Shown: positions 42,373 through 52,091 of the stretch, one piece after another
How the letters are laid out: the number at the start of each line of letters is the position of its first letter
Numbering within the stretch: the first letter of the stretch is position 1
DNA from: Pedobacter westerhofensis
Lineage (GTDB): Bacteria > Bacteroidota > Bacteroidia > Sphingobacteriales > Sphingobacteriaceae
Direction of reading: 5' to 3'
Assembly: GCF_900182595.1 (NCBI RefSeq)
Contig: NZ_FXTN01000004.1
Span: 62,001 to 126,000 of the forward strand
Length of the DNA stretch: 64,000 nt
Program-made: the position numbers and the translations under genes
Notes under the pieces: generated by a model
The model's database searches: none
What the model was told of the DNA's origin: nothing
The model's input: only the letters and a program-made list of their open reading frames with translations

Positions 42373-43641
42373 TCAGTCTTCCTGATCCAGTAATTCTCTG
42401 ATGTATTTCAGGCTCAGTGCGAGTGAATCATAGCTTTTCAGATCTTCGGCTAAATTCACAATGTTGTTCTTGTAGATCCTATTTTGAAGAATCTCCTGAA
42501 CTGCGTCATAAATAGCTTTTGCGCCCGGCTTCTCGGTTTTCAAATCGATTCCTATTTTAAAATAACCAATTCTTGCACAGACCTCGTTTTTCCCTTCGTG
42601 TACGCCTGCAGCAACTAATGGCAGCCTGTTCTGAATACTCAGTATCGTGCCGCCGTAACCGCCGTTGGTAATATAGGCACTGGCATAAGGCATTACATCA
42701 GCATATGGGATGTAATCTTCTATAATCAGATTGTTTGCAGCATATTTTTCTTTGAGCTGTGCAGTACCTTTACCTCCCGTTGTTGCGATTACCAGGGTAT
42801 CTGTGTTGATGAAAGCCTGCAGGGTAGGCTCGATTAATTTTGCAGTATCAGATTCTACAGTGCCCTGGGTGACGAAGACGATCCTGTCATACTCGTTCAG
42901 CCGTTGGTCATACCATTTCCTTTCAGTAACGGCTTTTACATAAGGTGGGAGTGCCCCGACATACCGGATATTATGTCCAAGATGATCATGCTGGTATTCA
43001 AATTTAGGGCTTCCGATTTGCAGGTATAGATTTGCCTGCCGGGTCAGAAAGGATAAAATGTTCACGATTTCAGCTTTTTTAAAGGGAACCCCCTGCGCTG
43101 TAAGTAATTCAGCATAAGGGTTACTGCCATCTTTAAAGTTGATAGGGTTGCCGGTATCTGTCTGAGATGTTTTAGCGGTTCCTCCTTCGTCTTCTGCGAG
43201 AGGGATCACGCCTACAGACACCACTGGTACTTGAAACTTATATCTGATCAGGGGAATGGAAAGATAAGCACAGGTGGTGATCACCAGGTCGAAAGGGAAT
43301 GACCGATAGATATCTTGTATATCATCAAATGAATCTTTGGCTGTTTTTACCAATATTTTTTGATATATCTTATGTTTTTCAACCGGATCGTTCACTGTAG
43401 CTAATTCGGGATACTGCTTTCTTACAGTCTCACTGTTAGTATCATTGGATTTGCTGATCGGATAGTAATCAATACCTAAGCTCTTCATTCTGGCATCGAA
43501 ATGATCAGATAAATAAAACCTTACGTCACAACCCTGTTCCTGTAAATATTTGGCAAGTCCGGTAAGCGGGTTTATGTGTCCTTCAGAAGAGTAAGTTGCA
43601 AATAAAATTTTTTTTGATTCTAATTTACTGTTTGTCATCAT
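42373..43641 (-). CDS. MGT-type UDP-glycosyltransferase
   Basis: A GT-B fold glycosyltransferase (GT1/macrolide glycosyltransferase group) of about 422 residues. The N-terminal acceptor domain starts ILFATYSSEGHINPLTGLAKYLQ, with the His that serves as base in this family. The C-terminal donor domain has VTQGTVES, VIATTGG, DYIPYADVMPYASAYITNGGYGGTILS and LPLVAAGVHEGKNE, matching the nucleotide-sugar binding motif. The start is MMTNSK (43641 or 43638), though an earlier Met is in frame. The acceptor is unknown: drug or natural-product glucosylation is typical. Confidence 0.87.
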   Translation of the reverse strand: MMTNSKLESKKILFATYSSEGHINPLTGLAKYLQEQGCDVRFYLSDHFDARMKSLGIDYYPISKSNDTNSETVRKQYPELATVNDPVEKHKIYQKILVKTAKDSFDDIQDIYRSFPFDLVITTCAYLSIPLIRYKFQVPVVSVGVIPLAEDEGGTAKTSQTDTGNPINFKDGSNPYAELLTAQGVPFKKAEIVNILSFLTRQANLYLQIGSPKFEYQHDHLGHNIRYVGALPPYVKAVTERKWYDQRLNEYDRIVFVTQGTVESDTAKLIEPTLQAFINTDTLVIATTGGKGTAQLKEKYAANNLIIEDYIPYADVMPYASAYITNGGYGGTILSIQNRLPLVAAGVHEGKNEVCARIGYFKIGIDLKTEKPGAKAIYDAVQEILQNRIYKNNIVNLAEDLKSYDSLALSLKYIRELLDQED

Positions 43642-43734
43642 CTCAATAAGATATATCAATGATACAAAGTCGGCTGATTTTTATTCAATAGCTATCCCCA
43701 AAAACGGGGGAATAAGAAAAGTTGAGGTATACTG

Positions 43735-44451
43735 TTACTTACTGAAACCCAGATCAGTCATCAGGCTATCCCTGTAATTGCTGCCAATTGGGATTTCTGT
43801 GCCGTTGATAAACACGCGGTTTCCTTCGATATGGCTGATTCGGGATTTGTTAATGATGAAAGAACGGTGTGCCCTTAGGAACATATTTTTTGGCAGCATT
43901 TCCTCAAAAGCGGTAAATGGCATTTTGGGCGATAAGGTTTGGCTGCCTGTAATGATTTTCGTGTAATTGCCCTGGGCTTCGGCATATAGCAGATCCGCAT
44001 ATTTAATTTTAAAAATTTTGCCTTCAGTTCTGATGAAAACAAAATCTTCAGTGATCCGGTCAGGATTAGCTGCAGTTTTTTCCGGCAGCGGGCTGATCTT
44101 TTCTATGGCTTTGTCTACCGCAATAATAAACCTGTCGAACGAGAAAGGTTTCAGTAAATAATCGCAGGCTGCCAGATCAAACGCATGATGGGCATGTTCC
44201 TTATAGGCAGTGGTAAAGATAACCTGCGGAGGGTTTTTCAGCGTTTTTACAAAGGAGATCCCATCCATGACGGGCATATTGATATCCAGAAAAAGAATGT
44301 CTATTTTCTGCTGCTGCAACACCTGTTTGGCCTCAAGTGCATTTCCACATGATGCTGCTACCTGCAATTGCTCCAGGTGGCCGCAATAGGTTTGGATAAT
44401 GTCCCGGGCAATGGGTTCATCATCAACGATCAGGCAACTGTATTTATCCAT
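43735..44451 (-). CDS. LytTR-family response regulator
   Basis: 238 residues. Receiver domain 4-120 with the acidic pair Asp10/Asp11, phospho-acceptor Asp56 (DILFLDINMP) and Lys in YLLKPFSFD. LytTR DNA-binding domain (about 137-236) with the typical DFVFIRTEGKIFKIKYADLLYAEAQGNYTKI and HRSFIINKSRI. Its ATG directly follows the histidine kinase stop with no spacer, so they are cotranscribed and translationally coupled. The divergent TonB-type receptor gene is a likely target. Confidence 0.93.
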   Translation of the reverse strand: MDKYSCLIVDDEPIARDIIQTYCGHLEQLQVAASCGNALEAKQVLQQQKIDILFLDINMPVMDGISFVKTLKNPPQVIFTTAYKEHAHHAFDLAACDYLLKPFSFDRFIIAVDKAIEKISPLPEKTAANPDRITEDFVFIRTEGKIFKIKYADLLYAEAQGNYTKIITGSQTLSPKMPFTAFEEMLPKNMFLRAHRSFIINKSRISHIEGNRVFINGTEIPIGSNYRDSLMTDLGFSK

Positions 44452-45489
44452 TTATTTTGTTTTTAGCTGCAGTTCTACCTCATACTGCAGGGTTTCCGTT
44501 TGTATATTGATCAGGTGGGCCCCAGGGTACAGTAACTGCAGGCGCTTGTTTACGTTATTTAACCCTAAACCACTGTTCCTGTTAAATTGTGTTTTTTCCT
44601 GTTCCTCTTTCCCATAGCTGTTTTTTACCGAGAAAAGGATTGAATTTCCCCAGGTACGCAGCTTAATGTCAATATAGATATGCTCGTCGGTGGTGTTTTT
44701 GGAATGTTTAAAGGCATTTTCGATAAAAACAATCAGCAGCATCGGGGCAATCCTGATACGGGCATCCGTGATGTCTTCTATATCGGTACTGAGCACCAGC
44801 CTTTCGCCAATGCGGATCTTTTCAAATTCAATGTAATTATGGATGTAGCTGAGCTCATCCCTGAGGGGCACATATGTTTCTGTAGCATCATATACCGAAT
44901 ATCGCAATAACTCCGACAATTTTAACAGCAGGTCCGGGATTTTCTGGTGATCAGTGATTGAAATCCCGTACATATTGTTGAGGGTGTTGAAGAGGAAGTG
45001 CGGGCTGAGCTGAGACTGCAGCAGGTGCAGCTCGCTTTTGCTGTGCGTGGCGATAGTCTGTGCTTCCCGGAGCTGGTTTTCTGTTACCGCATGAATAACC
45101 TTGATCAGGATTCCGGTGAGAATGCTTACAACCGCGAAGGGGATCCAGAATAGCATCAGGTTGATGCCTGTGCGGCCCTGCAGGGGGAAGTCGGCATGAA
45201 AGAACAGCCAGGCAACGCAGAGCACGATGATCGTGGCCAGTGCGGTAACCTCTATTTTGGGGAGCGACCGCAGGCCTGCCGACCAGAACTGTGAGACGTA
45301 TCTTCCTGCAAAAACGCCCATCATAAAACATACGGTAGAGGCAAAGGATACTGATTCGTCTTCCTGCACCCCGATCGACTCTACATAGGAATGGATTGTC
45401 AGATATACGGGGATCGATACCAGGAATGCCAGGAAGAGATACAGGTTGTTTCCGAAGAAACCCAGTGGGTATTTTGTTTTGTTGGTCAT
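44452..45489 (-). CDS. LytS-type sensor histidine kinase (His_kinase family)
   Basis: 345 residues: four hydrophobic segments in the first 135 residues (GNNLYLFLAFLVSIPVYL, FASTVCFMMGVFAGRYV, ALATIIVLCVAWLFF, LMLFWIPFAVVSILTGILI), then the phospho-acceptor box QSQLSPHFLFNTLNNMYG with His164, and an HATPase domain whose N-box is MLLIVFIENAFKHS and G-box RNSGLGLNNVNKRL. This is the usual size for Bacteroidota kinases paired with LytTR regulators. No extracellular sensor domain is present; the signal may be sensed in the membrane. Confidence 0.92.
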   Translation of the reverse strand: MTNKTKYPLGFFGNNLYLFLAFLVSIPVYLTIHSYVESIGVQEDESVSFASTVCFMMGVFAGRYVSQFWSAGLRSLPKIEVTALATIIVLCVAWLFFHADFPLQGRTGINLMLFWIPFAVVSILTGILIKVIHAVTENQLREAQTIATHSKSELHLLQSQLSPHFLFNTLNNMYGISITDHQKIPDLLLKLSELLRYSVYDATETYVPLRDELSYIHNYIEFEKIRIGERLVLSTDIEDITDARIRIAPMLLIVFIENAFKHSKNTTDEHIYIDIKLRTWGNSILFSVKNSYGKEEQEKTQFNRNSGLGLNNVNKRLQLLYPGAHLINIQTETLQYEVELQLKTK

Positions 45490-45732
45490 TGTATTTGCTG
45501 TTACGGTTAATTGAATTACCGGTACAAATCTGGGCAGGCTTTGTTGAAATTAATCTATGTTATTGACGAACAGTCCAAAATCAGTGACAGAACCATATTT
45601 AAGGGTTTCCATGCTTTTGATCACCATCAAATGGCAGTCTGTCCTCTGTTAGCCAAGTTACGACATATTTTTTCCCCGGGCTATTGCTGATCATCAATAT
45701 TTGTATCATCATTTACCAGCAATCTAAAAAAA

Positions 45733-48174
45733 ATGAAAAGATTATTGATGTTCTGCTTCGTCCTGTTCCTTTCTGTCAAAGCTGTCGCCCAGGTTGGCCA
45801 GCACAGCATTTCGTCCGTCATTAAAACCAGGGGCAATGATCCGGTGGCGGATGCAAATGTACGGCTGCTGGCCGCGAAAGATTTATCCCTTGTAAGCACT
45901 GCAACCACTGACGGCAGCGGCAGGTTTATTTTCAGCGGAATCGCCAAGGGGGATTATATACTTGCCATTTCTGCCCTTGGCCATCAGCCCTATCAGGCCC
46001 CGGTGCTGCTGGATGGCAAAACGGCCGCAACTGTGCTGCCGGCGTTTGTTCTTGTGCCCGACCGGAAGAACAACCTCGCCGAAGTAGTGATTGCGGGGAA
46101 AAAGCCACTGATACAGATGGAAATGGACAAAACGGTGGTGAACGTGGAAGCAATGATCAGCAGTGCGGGCAGTAACACGCTGGAGGTGCTCGAAAAAACT
46201 CCCGGGGTAACGGTAGGCGCCAATGGCGAAATCGGCTTAAACGGCAGGGGCGGGGTACTGGTACTGATTGACGGGCGGTCCAAATACATGTCGGCACCGG
46301 ACCTGGCTTCTTATCTGAAATCTATTCCGGGATCTCTGCTGGATCAGATCGAATTAATTGATAACCCTTCTGCACGCTATGATGCAGCGGGCAATGCGAT
46401 CATCAACATCCGCTTAAAGAAAAACCGCGCAGGCGGCTTCAGCGGAAGTGCTTCTACGGGCTTTACGCAAGGGAAATACCTGAGAAGCAATAACAGCCTC
46501 AACCTTAACTATAATTATAAAAAGATCAATGTGTTTGCAAATGCCGGATATACCTATGATAAAGGATACACGGATGATGAGTATGACCGCCTGTTTTTTT
46601 CTCCGGGCAACAGTAACCCTGTTTCATCAATATCCCTGCTGAACAGTCAGCGCAGCAGGAGCAATGGCCTGAACACCAGCTTTGGGGCAGACTATACTGC
46701 CAGTGCCAGCACTACCTACAGCGTTCAGCTCAACATAAACCATACGCGCAGACATGAAAATCTGGATTATCGCAGCGGAAACCACAGCGCTGATGTTTTG
46801 GATAGTTCTGGCAGGGGCGATAACCGGAGCAGCTACGATAAAACAAATTTGAGTACGGGCATGAGTATGGTACATAAGTTTGATAAAAAAGGCAGGGAGT
46901 TGTCGGCCGATATAAATTATCTGAATTATGAAGGGGACAACAACCAATCCCTTCAAAATTTTACTTATCGGCCGGATGGTGTGCAGAGCGGCGCAAGGCA
47001 GTTTTTTTATCATTTGCCATCCGGTTCAAACATCTACACGGCAAAGGCTGATTATGTACATCCGATTCAGGGCAAAGCTAAAGTTGAGGCCGGCTTTAAA
47101 TCCAGCTGGGTAAACAACAATAATGTATCTGATTATTACAATGTGATCAATGATGAGCAGCTGATTGATAACGGGCAATCCAATCATTTCAAATACCGGG
47201 AGAATATCAACGCTGTCTATCTTAACACCCAAAAGAGCTGGAAGTACTGGGGTGTTCAGCTGGGCCTGCGGGTAGAAAATACCAGTGCCAAAGGCGAGCA
47301 GATGGGTAATGATGTGGTTGCAGGCAGCAGCTTTGATAAGAACTATACAAAGTTTTTCCCGGCGGTTTTCTTTAATTACAAGCTCGATACACTGGGCAAT
47401 AATTCCTTCAGCCTGGGGATCACCAGAAGGATCAGCAGGCCAAACTACCAGCTGCTGAATGAGTTTCTGATCCAGCGGGACCAGTACTCCTACGGCACGG
47501 GGAATGCAATGCTTAATCCCCAGTACCAGAACAGGTATGAGATTAAATTTCAGCATAAACAGCTGTTACGTATGGCTTTAAGTTACAACCGCTTTAGCAA
47601 CCTGATCTTTGTGACTACCAGGGTGCAGAATGACGTTTTCATCACACGCCCGGAAAACATTGGTACCGGATATATGCTGCTGCTCAATACCGGGCTGTCT
47701 TTGTCGCCCGCAAAATTCTGGGCACTGAATACGGATGTACTGCTTTCGAGAATGGGGCTTCATGGAGAGTCCAATGGCGTTTTGTTTGATCCTGCAACCT
47801 ATGTAGCGAGGATCAATGTTTTAAACCAGTTTAAGTTTGGGGCCGGTTGGAGCGCCGAACTAGGCGGTTATTATGCAAGCAGGGACCTTAACGGGCAAAC
47901 GTTTACCGGGGGGATGTACCGCCTGAATACAGGTGTTCAAAAGAAAATCCTGAAAGGACAGGGTAGCCTGAGGTTTGGGGCTGATGATATTTTTCACACC
48001 TGGGTATACCATAACCATTCCATCGGCTTGCAGGATGCTGATTATGCACAGACCAGCAGTTCCGATACCCAGCGATTCGGTTTTGCGTTTACGTACCGGT
48101 TTGGGAAAGAGATTTTCTCCAGGAAGAACAAACACCAGAACAATTCTCTTGATGAAGAAGCCGGGAGAATGTAA
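45733..48174 (+). CDS. TonB-dependent-receptor-like outer-membrane beta-barrel protein
   Basis: 813 residues: signal peptide ending near AVAQ, a carboxypeptidase-regulatory domain (about 25-110: GNDPVADANVRLLAAKDL, GRFIFSGIAKGDYIL), a plug region with VLEKTPGVTVGANGEIGLNGRGGVLVLIDGR, and a barrel (outer membrane beta-barrel family, OMP_b-brl_3) to the C-terminus. No SusD partner is next to it. This family includes receptors whose ligands are mostly unknown, possibly peptides or siderophores. It is divergent from the LytS/LytTR pair, which probably controls it. Confidence 0.88.
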   Translation: MKRLLMFCFVLFLSVKAVAQVGQHSISSVIKTRGNDPVADANVRLLAAKDLSLVSTATTDGSGRFIFSGIAKGDYILAISALGHQPYQAPVLLDGKTAATVLPAFVLVPDRKNNLAEVVIAGKKPLIQMEMDKTVVNVEAMISSAGSNTLEVLEKTPGVTVGANGEIGLNGRGGVLVLIDGRSKYMSAPDLASYLKSIPGSLLDQIELIDNPSARYDAAGNAIINIRLKKNRAGGFSGSASTGFTQGKYLRSNNSLNLNYNYKKINVFANAGYTYDKGYTDDEYDRLFFSPGNSNPVSSISLLNSQRSRSNGLNTSFGADYTASASTTYSVQLNINHTRRHENLDYRSGNHSADVLDSSGRGDNRSSYDKTNLSTGMSMVHKFDKKGRELSADINYLNYEGDNNQSLQNFTYRPDGVQSGARQFFYHLPSGSNIYTAKADYVHPIQGKAKVEAGFKSSWVNNNNVSDYYNVINDEQLIDNGQSNHFKYRENINAVYLNTQKSWKYWGVQLGLRVENTSAKGEQMGNDVVAGSSFDKNYTKFFPAVFFNYKLDTLGNNSFSLGITRRISRPNYQLLNEFLIQRDQYSYGTGNAMLNPQYQNRYEIKFQHKQLLRMALSYNRFSNLIFVTTRVQNDVFITRPENIGTGYMLLLNTGLSLSPAKFWALNTDVLLSRMGLHGESNGVLFDPATYVARINVLNQFKFGAGWSAELGGYYASRDLNGQTFTGGMYRLNTGVQKKILKGQGSLRFGADDIFHTWVYHNHSIGLQDADYAQTSSSDTQRFGFAFTYRFGKEIFSRKNKHQNNSLDEEAGRM

Positions 48175-48199
48175 TGCAGCAGGGGAACTCTGCCCTGTT

Positions 48200-49600
48200 T
48201 CAGCTGCTGTGCCTGTCCCGCTGCAGGATTGATTTTCTTTCAATACCCAGCTTCTTCATCCTGGAGCTGAGGGTGGAAGAGTTGATCTCCAGTATTTCTG
48301 CCGCACCGCCCTGTCCGTATATTTTCCAGTCACAGCGCTCCAGCACCGCCAAAATATGGTCACGTTCATTTTCCGTGATGGTCTTCATATTTCCGTTATC
48401 CTGAAGAACGGGTGTTTTTTGTGTAGATGCAGATAAATACAGGGAGCTGATCTGCGTTCCGCGGGCCAGCAATACGCTTCTTGCCATCAGGTTTTCCAGC
48501 TCCCTGACATTTCCGGGCCAGTGGTAATTCATCATGTCCTGTATCACCCGGTCTGTCAGCCCTCTAATTACCTTGCCCTCCTTATTTGCATAAACCTGTA
48601 CAAAATGGTTGGCGAGCAGGGGGATATCTTCTTTTCGCTCACGTAATGGCGGGAGTGTAACGGGGAACACGTTGAGCCTGTAATAAAGGTCCATCCTGAA
48701 TCTGCCGGACGCGATTTCTTCTTCGAGATTGCGGTTGGTGGCCGCGATAATGCGGACGTCTATTTTTTTCTTTCTGCCGCCGATAGGCTCTATCTCCTTT
48801 TCCTGCAGCACCCTCAGAAACTTTTGCTGGAGGTCTGGCGGGAGCTCGCCCACTTCATCGAGAAAGATCGTACCCTGGTCTGCCTGTTCAAACTTTCCTG
48901 TTCTTTTTTCTGTAGCGCCTGTAAATGCGCCTTTTTCATGTCCAAACAGTTCTGATTCGATGAGGCTTGCCGGCAGTGCAGCGCAGTTAACCACGATAAG
49001 GGGCTTAGTTTTACGGGGAGACATCTGGTGGATACACTGTGCAACCAGCTCTTTTCCTGTACCGGTTTCGCCCAAAATAAGGGCGGAGGTATCTGAGGGT
49101 GCAATGATCTTTACGTTTTCCAGTAAGTTGCGGATAGGTTTGCTGTTTCCCACAATGCCTTTAAACTCCTGTCCCGTTAGTATAGCCGGGGATCTTGACT
49201 GTACGATCTTCATATAATCAGACTCCTGTTTCTGCAGGTGCAGGTACCAGGCAACATCCAGCATTACCATTACATCTTTTTCGCGGAAGGGTTTTACGAG
49301 GAAGCCATAGGGCCTGGTGGATTTGGCGGCATTCAGGATTTGTTTATCAGAATGATCAGACAGGAACACAAAAGCGATATTCCTGTCGTTCAATATCATG
49401 GCCAGGTCTATTGCATCTAACCTGCCTTTCAGTTGAATATCCAGCAATACGAGGTCGGGCTGTTCATCCGCGATAATCTCCAGGGCCCCTGAACCTGTGC
49501 CTGCGATGGGGCACAAGGTATAACCCGACTGCTTTAGAATTGTCCTCAACTGATCAGCCTCATTGAACTGGTCTTCTACAATAAGTATTTTTGCTTTCAC
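48200..49600 (-). CDS. Sigma-54-dependent response regulator (NtrC family)
   Basis: 466 residues: receiver domain (1-125) with Asp54 in LVLLDIQLKGR, AAA+ domain (about 150-385) with Walker A LGETGTGKE, the sigma-54 contact loop GAFTGAT, Walker B and the R-finger region, then a Fis-type helix-turn-helix (AEILEINSSTLSSRMKKLG) at the end. It would activate sigma-54 promoters upon phosphorylation. No kinase is adjacent, so it is an orphan. No sigma-54 promoter (TGGCAC/TTGCW) was recognised nearby. Upstream DNA carries inverted TGATA/TATCA repeats. Confidence 0.92.
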   Translation of the reverse strand: MKAKILIVEDQFNEADQLRTILKQSGYTLCPIAGTGSGALEIIADEQPDLVLLDIQLKGRLDAIDLAMILNDRNIAFVFLSDHSDKQILNAAKSTRPYGFLVKPFREKDVMVMLDVAWYLHLQKQESDYMKIVQSRSPAILTGQEFKGIVGNSKPIRNLLENVKIIAPSDTSALILGETGTGKELVAQCIHQMSPRKTKPLIVVNCAALPASLIESELFGHEKGAFTGATEKRTGKFEQADQGTIFLDEVGELPPDLQQKFLRVLQEKEIEPIGGRKKKIDVRIIAATNRNLEEEIASGRFRMDLYYRLNVFPVTLPPLRERKEDIPLLANHFVQVYANKEGKVIRGLTDRVIQDMMNYHWPGNVRELENLMARSVLLARGTQISSLYLSASTQKTPVLQDNGNMKTITENERDHILAVLERCDWKIYGQGGAAEILEINSSTLSSRMKKLGIERKSILQRDRHSS

Positions 49601-49672
49601 CTTAAAATCTCCTCTTCTAATGTTACAGCCAGGCGGCTGTTCTACGTAGGAAGCAGGCTCTGCCCAGATTTA

Positions 49673-49718
49673 CTGATAATGAATTGTTGCTATTATCAGA
49701 TGATAGTATAGATTATCA
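49673..49718. promoter_or_regulatory. Cluster of inverted TGATA/TATCA repeats
   Basis: CTGATAAT (49673-49680) and ATTATCAG (49692-49699) form a perfect 8-bp inverted repeat with an 11-nt spacer; TGATA (49701-49705) and TTATCA (49713-49718) form a second. They lie between the sigma-54 activator gene and the divergent lipoprotein gene and may be a regulator binding region. Confidence 0.45.
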
Positions 49719-49878
49719 TAAATATCTACTTTTTAATAAACGTTTTATAATTTATTTTGTGATAGTTATTTAATTACAGTTATAAGTGATAGCGTATGTT
49801 AGGATACTGTAATGATTGGGAAAAAGTATTTTATGCTCCTGATTAATTTCTTAGTTTTAAACCATATCCTACACGACT

Positions 49879-50697
49879 ATGAAATTACGTTTATTGACGC
49901 TTTTATTTGCTGTCGCTTTATATAGCTGTACACAGAAAGAACAGGGGAAAATATATTCTCCCAGAAGCTTAACGGAAAAAGAAAATTTTAACCAGTTTCA
50001 AAAAGGAACTGAACAGCCACTTACCATTTATAAGTATGCTGAGCAGGAAGGCAAAGCTCAGGGGGGCGAACACGATAGATTTGGCGTAAAGTTTAGGGAT
50101 ACCACCGTGCGTATCCAGCTTGATCCGCAGGATAAAGATGCCGTGGCTGACCATTTTGCACTGGCCGAATTTCTGAATACGCAGAAAACATCATTGCTGG
50201 TGCAGATAGCTGATCATTCAGGTTTAACGGCTCCTTTTTATTTGATTTCTGTGAAAGATGGCAAGCTGGAGGTAGTCAGTATTTATCGCCCCTCTAGTGG
50301 CGGGGACGATCAGCGCTTTACCAGGGGGCTCAGCAGGGTTGGCCGTTCCGGATACCTGATCAACAATGATTTCTTTATCACCACGGTTGATGCAAAAGTA
50401 TATGCGATCAAAAGACAAAATCCAGATGAAAGGATACAGGGCCTGTACTTTATAAATTCAACTGATAAGAAGACGCTCGTATTTCTGCTTTCTTCATCCC
50501 TTTACCAGGTGAATTATCCTACGGGGGAGGTTTATACACAGCCCCTGCCTGCCGGGATGCCCAAAGCTGCGGCACAGGTATTCCCCTGGGTGCAGAATAA
50601 TTTCAGCTGGCAGACAGACAGCAGGGGAATATCCTTCCTGAAAAAAAATAAAGACGACAACAGGATTATCGACATCAAAGATTTTAAAAAGTCCTGA
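49879..50697 (+). CDS. Lipoprotein of unknown function
   Basis: 272 residues with the lipobox VALYSC at about residue 12-17. The mature part is rich in beta strands (TVRIQLDPQ, TSLLVQIADHSG, PFYLISVKDGKLEVVSIYR, KTLVFLLSSSLYQVN, GEVYTQPLP) and looks like a beta-propeller or sandwich. The family is not recognised. The stop codon abuts that of the convergent DUF4010 gene. It is divergent from the sigma-54 activator and may be among its targets. Confidence 0.7.
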   Translation: MKLRLLTLLFAVALYSCTQKEQGKIYSPRSLTEKENFNQFQKGTEQPLTIYKYAEQEGKAQGGEHDRFGVKFRDTTVRIQLDPQDKDAVADHFALAEFLNTQKTSLLVQIADHSGLTAPFYLISVKDGKLEVVSIYRPSSGGDDQRFTRGLSRVGRSGYLINNDFFITTVDAKVYAIKRQNPDERIQGLYFINSTDKKTLVFLLSSSLYQVNYPTGEVYTQPLPAGMPKAAAQVFPWVQNNFSWQTDSRGISFLKKNKDDNRIIDIKDFKKS

Positions 50698-51987
50698 TTA
50701 TCTTTTTAGCAGCATTTCTGAGATCAGGAACACCCTGTCTAGCACCACTACGGCAATCCCCACGGTAACTACGAGCAGGAGTTCTATGGTGAGTTTTTTG
50801 AGTACGGCTTTATCTTTAATTGTTTTCCAGACGATCGGCAGGCTTACTACAGCACTTGCCAGTGAAGAGATAATTGCTACGCTGCCGGCTAATGATGCGC
50901 TGATCTTGCCGTGCATGGCCATTGTGGCTGCCGCGGCCGTGGTACTGGCACTGCTTACCAGTCCCCCGATAATTCCTGTAGCAAGAATACCGCTGCTGCC
51001 AAAGAATTTGGTAAGAATAGTACCGCTTACCTGTATCAGGATGAAAAGCACACCAAACCAGAGCACTTTTTTTAATGAAATCGGAGAGTCCAGCTCCAGC
51101 GGCGCAGAGGGCACCGAGATCTTGCTTTGCAATACTTTGTCACGCAGGATAAACAGCGCGGCCACAAGAGACATCGCCAGCAGTGGCATCAGTGTTGCCG
51201 TGATCGATAAAGGGACAAAAAGTGTAGCGATAAGCAGGTTCCTTGCAAACATGGATATGGTTGTGAGCAAACAGAGCGTTGTCATTTTAGAAGTGAGCCC
51301 TGTAGCCTGTACGCGTGTACTCATTTCGGCCACCGTGGCACTGCTGTTTACCAGTCCCCCGAATATCGCTCCGAGATAAAGTCCGCTGGTGCTGAAAATA
51401 CGCAGAAATACATAGTTTACAAAGCCTATACCTGCAATGGCAATGATACTCACCCAGGCATCACTGGGGTTAAAAAGCGACCAGGGATCGATATATACAT
51501 TCGGAAGAATGGGGTAGATCACGAAGCCGATCAGTCCGAGCAGGATGGCGCTCCGGATCTCTGAAGGCAGCAGCCCCCCGGCAAAACGGTTCAGTTCTGT
51601 TTTCCAGGCCAGCAGCATAGTCATCACGATAGATCCTGCTACGGGGGTGAAAATATGGCCCAGTCCTACCAGTACGCCCAGGAGGTAATTCACAATCAAT
51701 GCTGCAGAGGTAGTGATTTCCAAAGATTCATCAGCCATCAGGCTGCGCGTATTAAGTGCTATCACAAGAATAAACACGCCGATCATTGAAGTGATTACAA
51801 AATCCTGCCCGATAAGGGACGAAAGCATTCCCAGTAAGGCAACGATAGAGAATGTACGGATTCCGGCTTCTTTATGAGACCATTTGCGTTCCATGCCCAC
51901 CAGCATGCCTATGCCTACGGAGACTGCCATCTTTAATGCTACCGGTGCAGCCGGATAATGTAAAAATTCATTGTTTATGTTAACCAT
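50698..51987 (-). CDS. MgtC/DUF4010-family membrane protein
   Basis: About 429 residues. The N-terminal MgtC-like part has LKMAVSVGIGMLVGMERKWSHKEAGIRTFSIVALLGML; the later part has DUF4010 features (GFVNYVFLRIFSTSGLYLGAIFGGLVNSSATVAEMS and GIIGGLVSSASTTAAAATMAMHG). There are 10-12 TMs. The alternative ATG at 52008 would give seven more residues. MgtC/SapB proteins are linked to magnesium limitation and acid tolerance; the DUF4010 fusion's role is unknown. No magnesium riboswitch was recognised. Confidence 0.88.
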   Translation of the reverse strand: MVNINNEFLHYPAAPVALKMAVSVGIGMLVGMERKWSHKEAGIRTFSIVALLGMLSSLIGQDFVITSMIGVFILVIALNTRSLMADESLEITTSAALIVNYLLGVLVGLGHIFTPVAGSIVMTMLLAWKTELNRFAGGLLPSEIRSAILLGLIGFVIYPILPNVYIDPWSLFNPSDAWVSIIAIAGIGFVNYVFLRIFSTSGLYLGAIFGGLVNSSATVAEMSTRVQATGLTSKMTTLCLLTTISMFARNLLIATLFVPLSITATLMPLLAMSLVAALFILRDKVLQSKISVPSAPLELDSPISLKKVLWFGVLFILIQVSGTILTKFFGSSGILATGIIGGLVSSASTTAAAATMAMHGKISASLAGSVAIISSLASAVVSLPIVWKTIKDKAVLKKLTIELLLVVTVGIAVVVLDRVFLISEMLLKR

Positions 51988-52091
51988 TGTTGTTGGGAAT
52001 ATAATCAAAAAAAAATAATTATTTGGGCTATTACGATACTTATTTGTCCGTTTTACTGTTAATACATTGATCCCGTTTAAGTTATATCAAG

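Noticed and set aside
43693..43713. Hairpin TATCCCC/GGGGAATA between the LytTR and glycosyltransferase genes
   Set aside because: The stem is short and no T run follows on the minus strand, so I do not call it a terminator.
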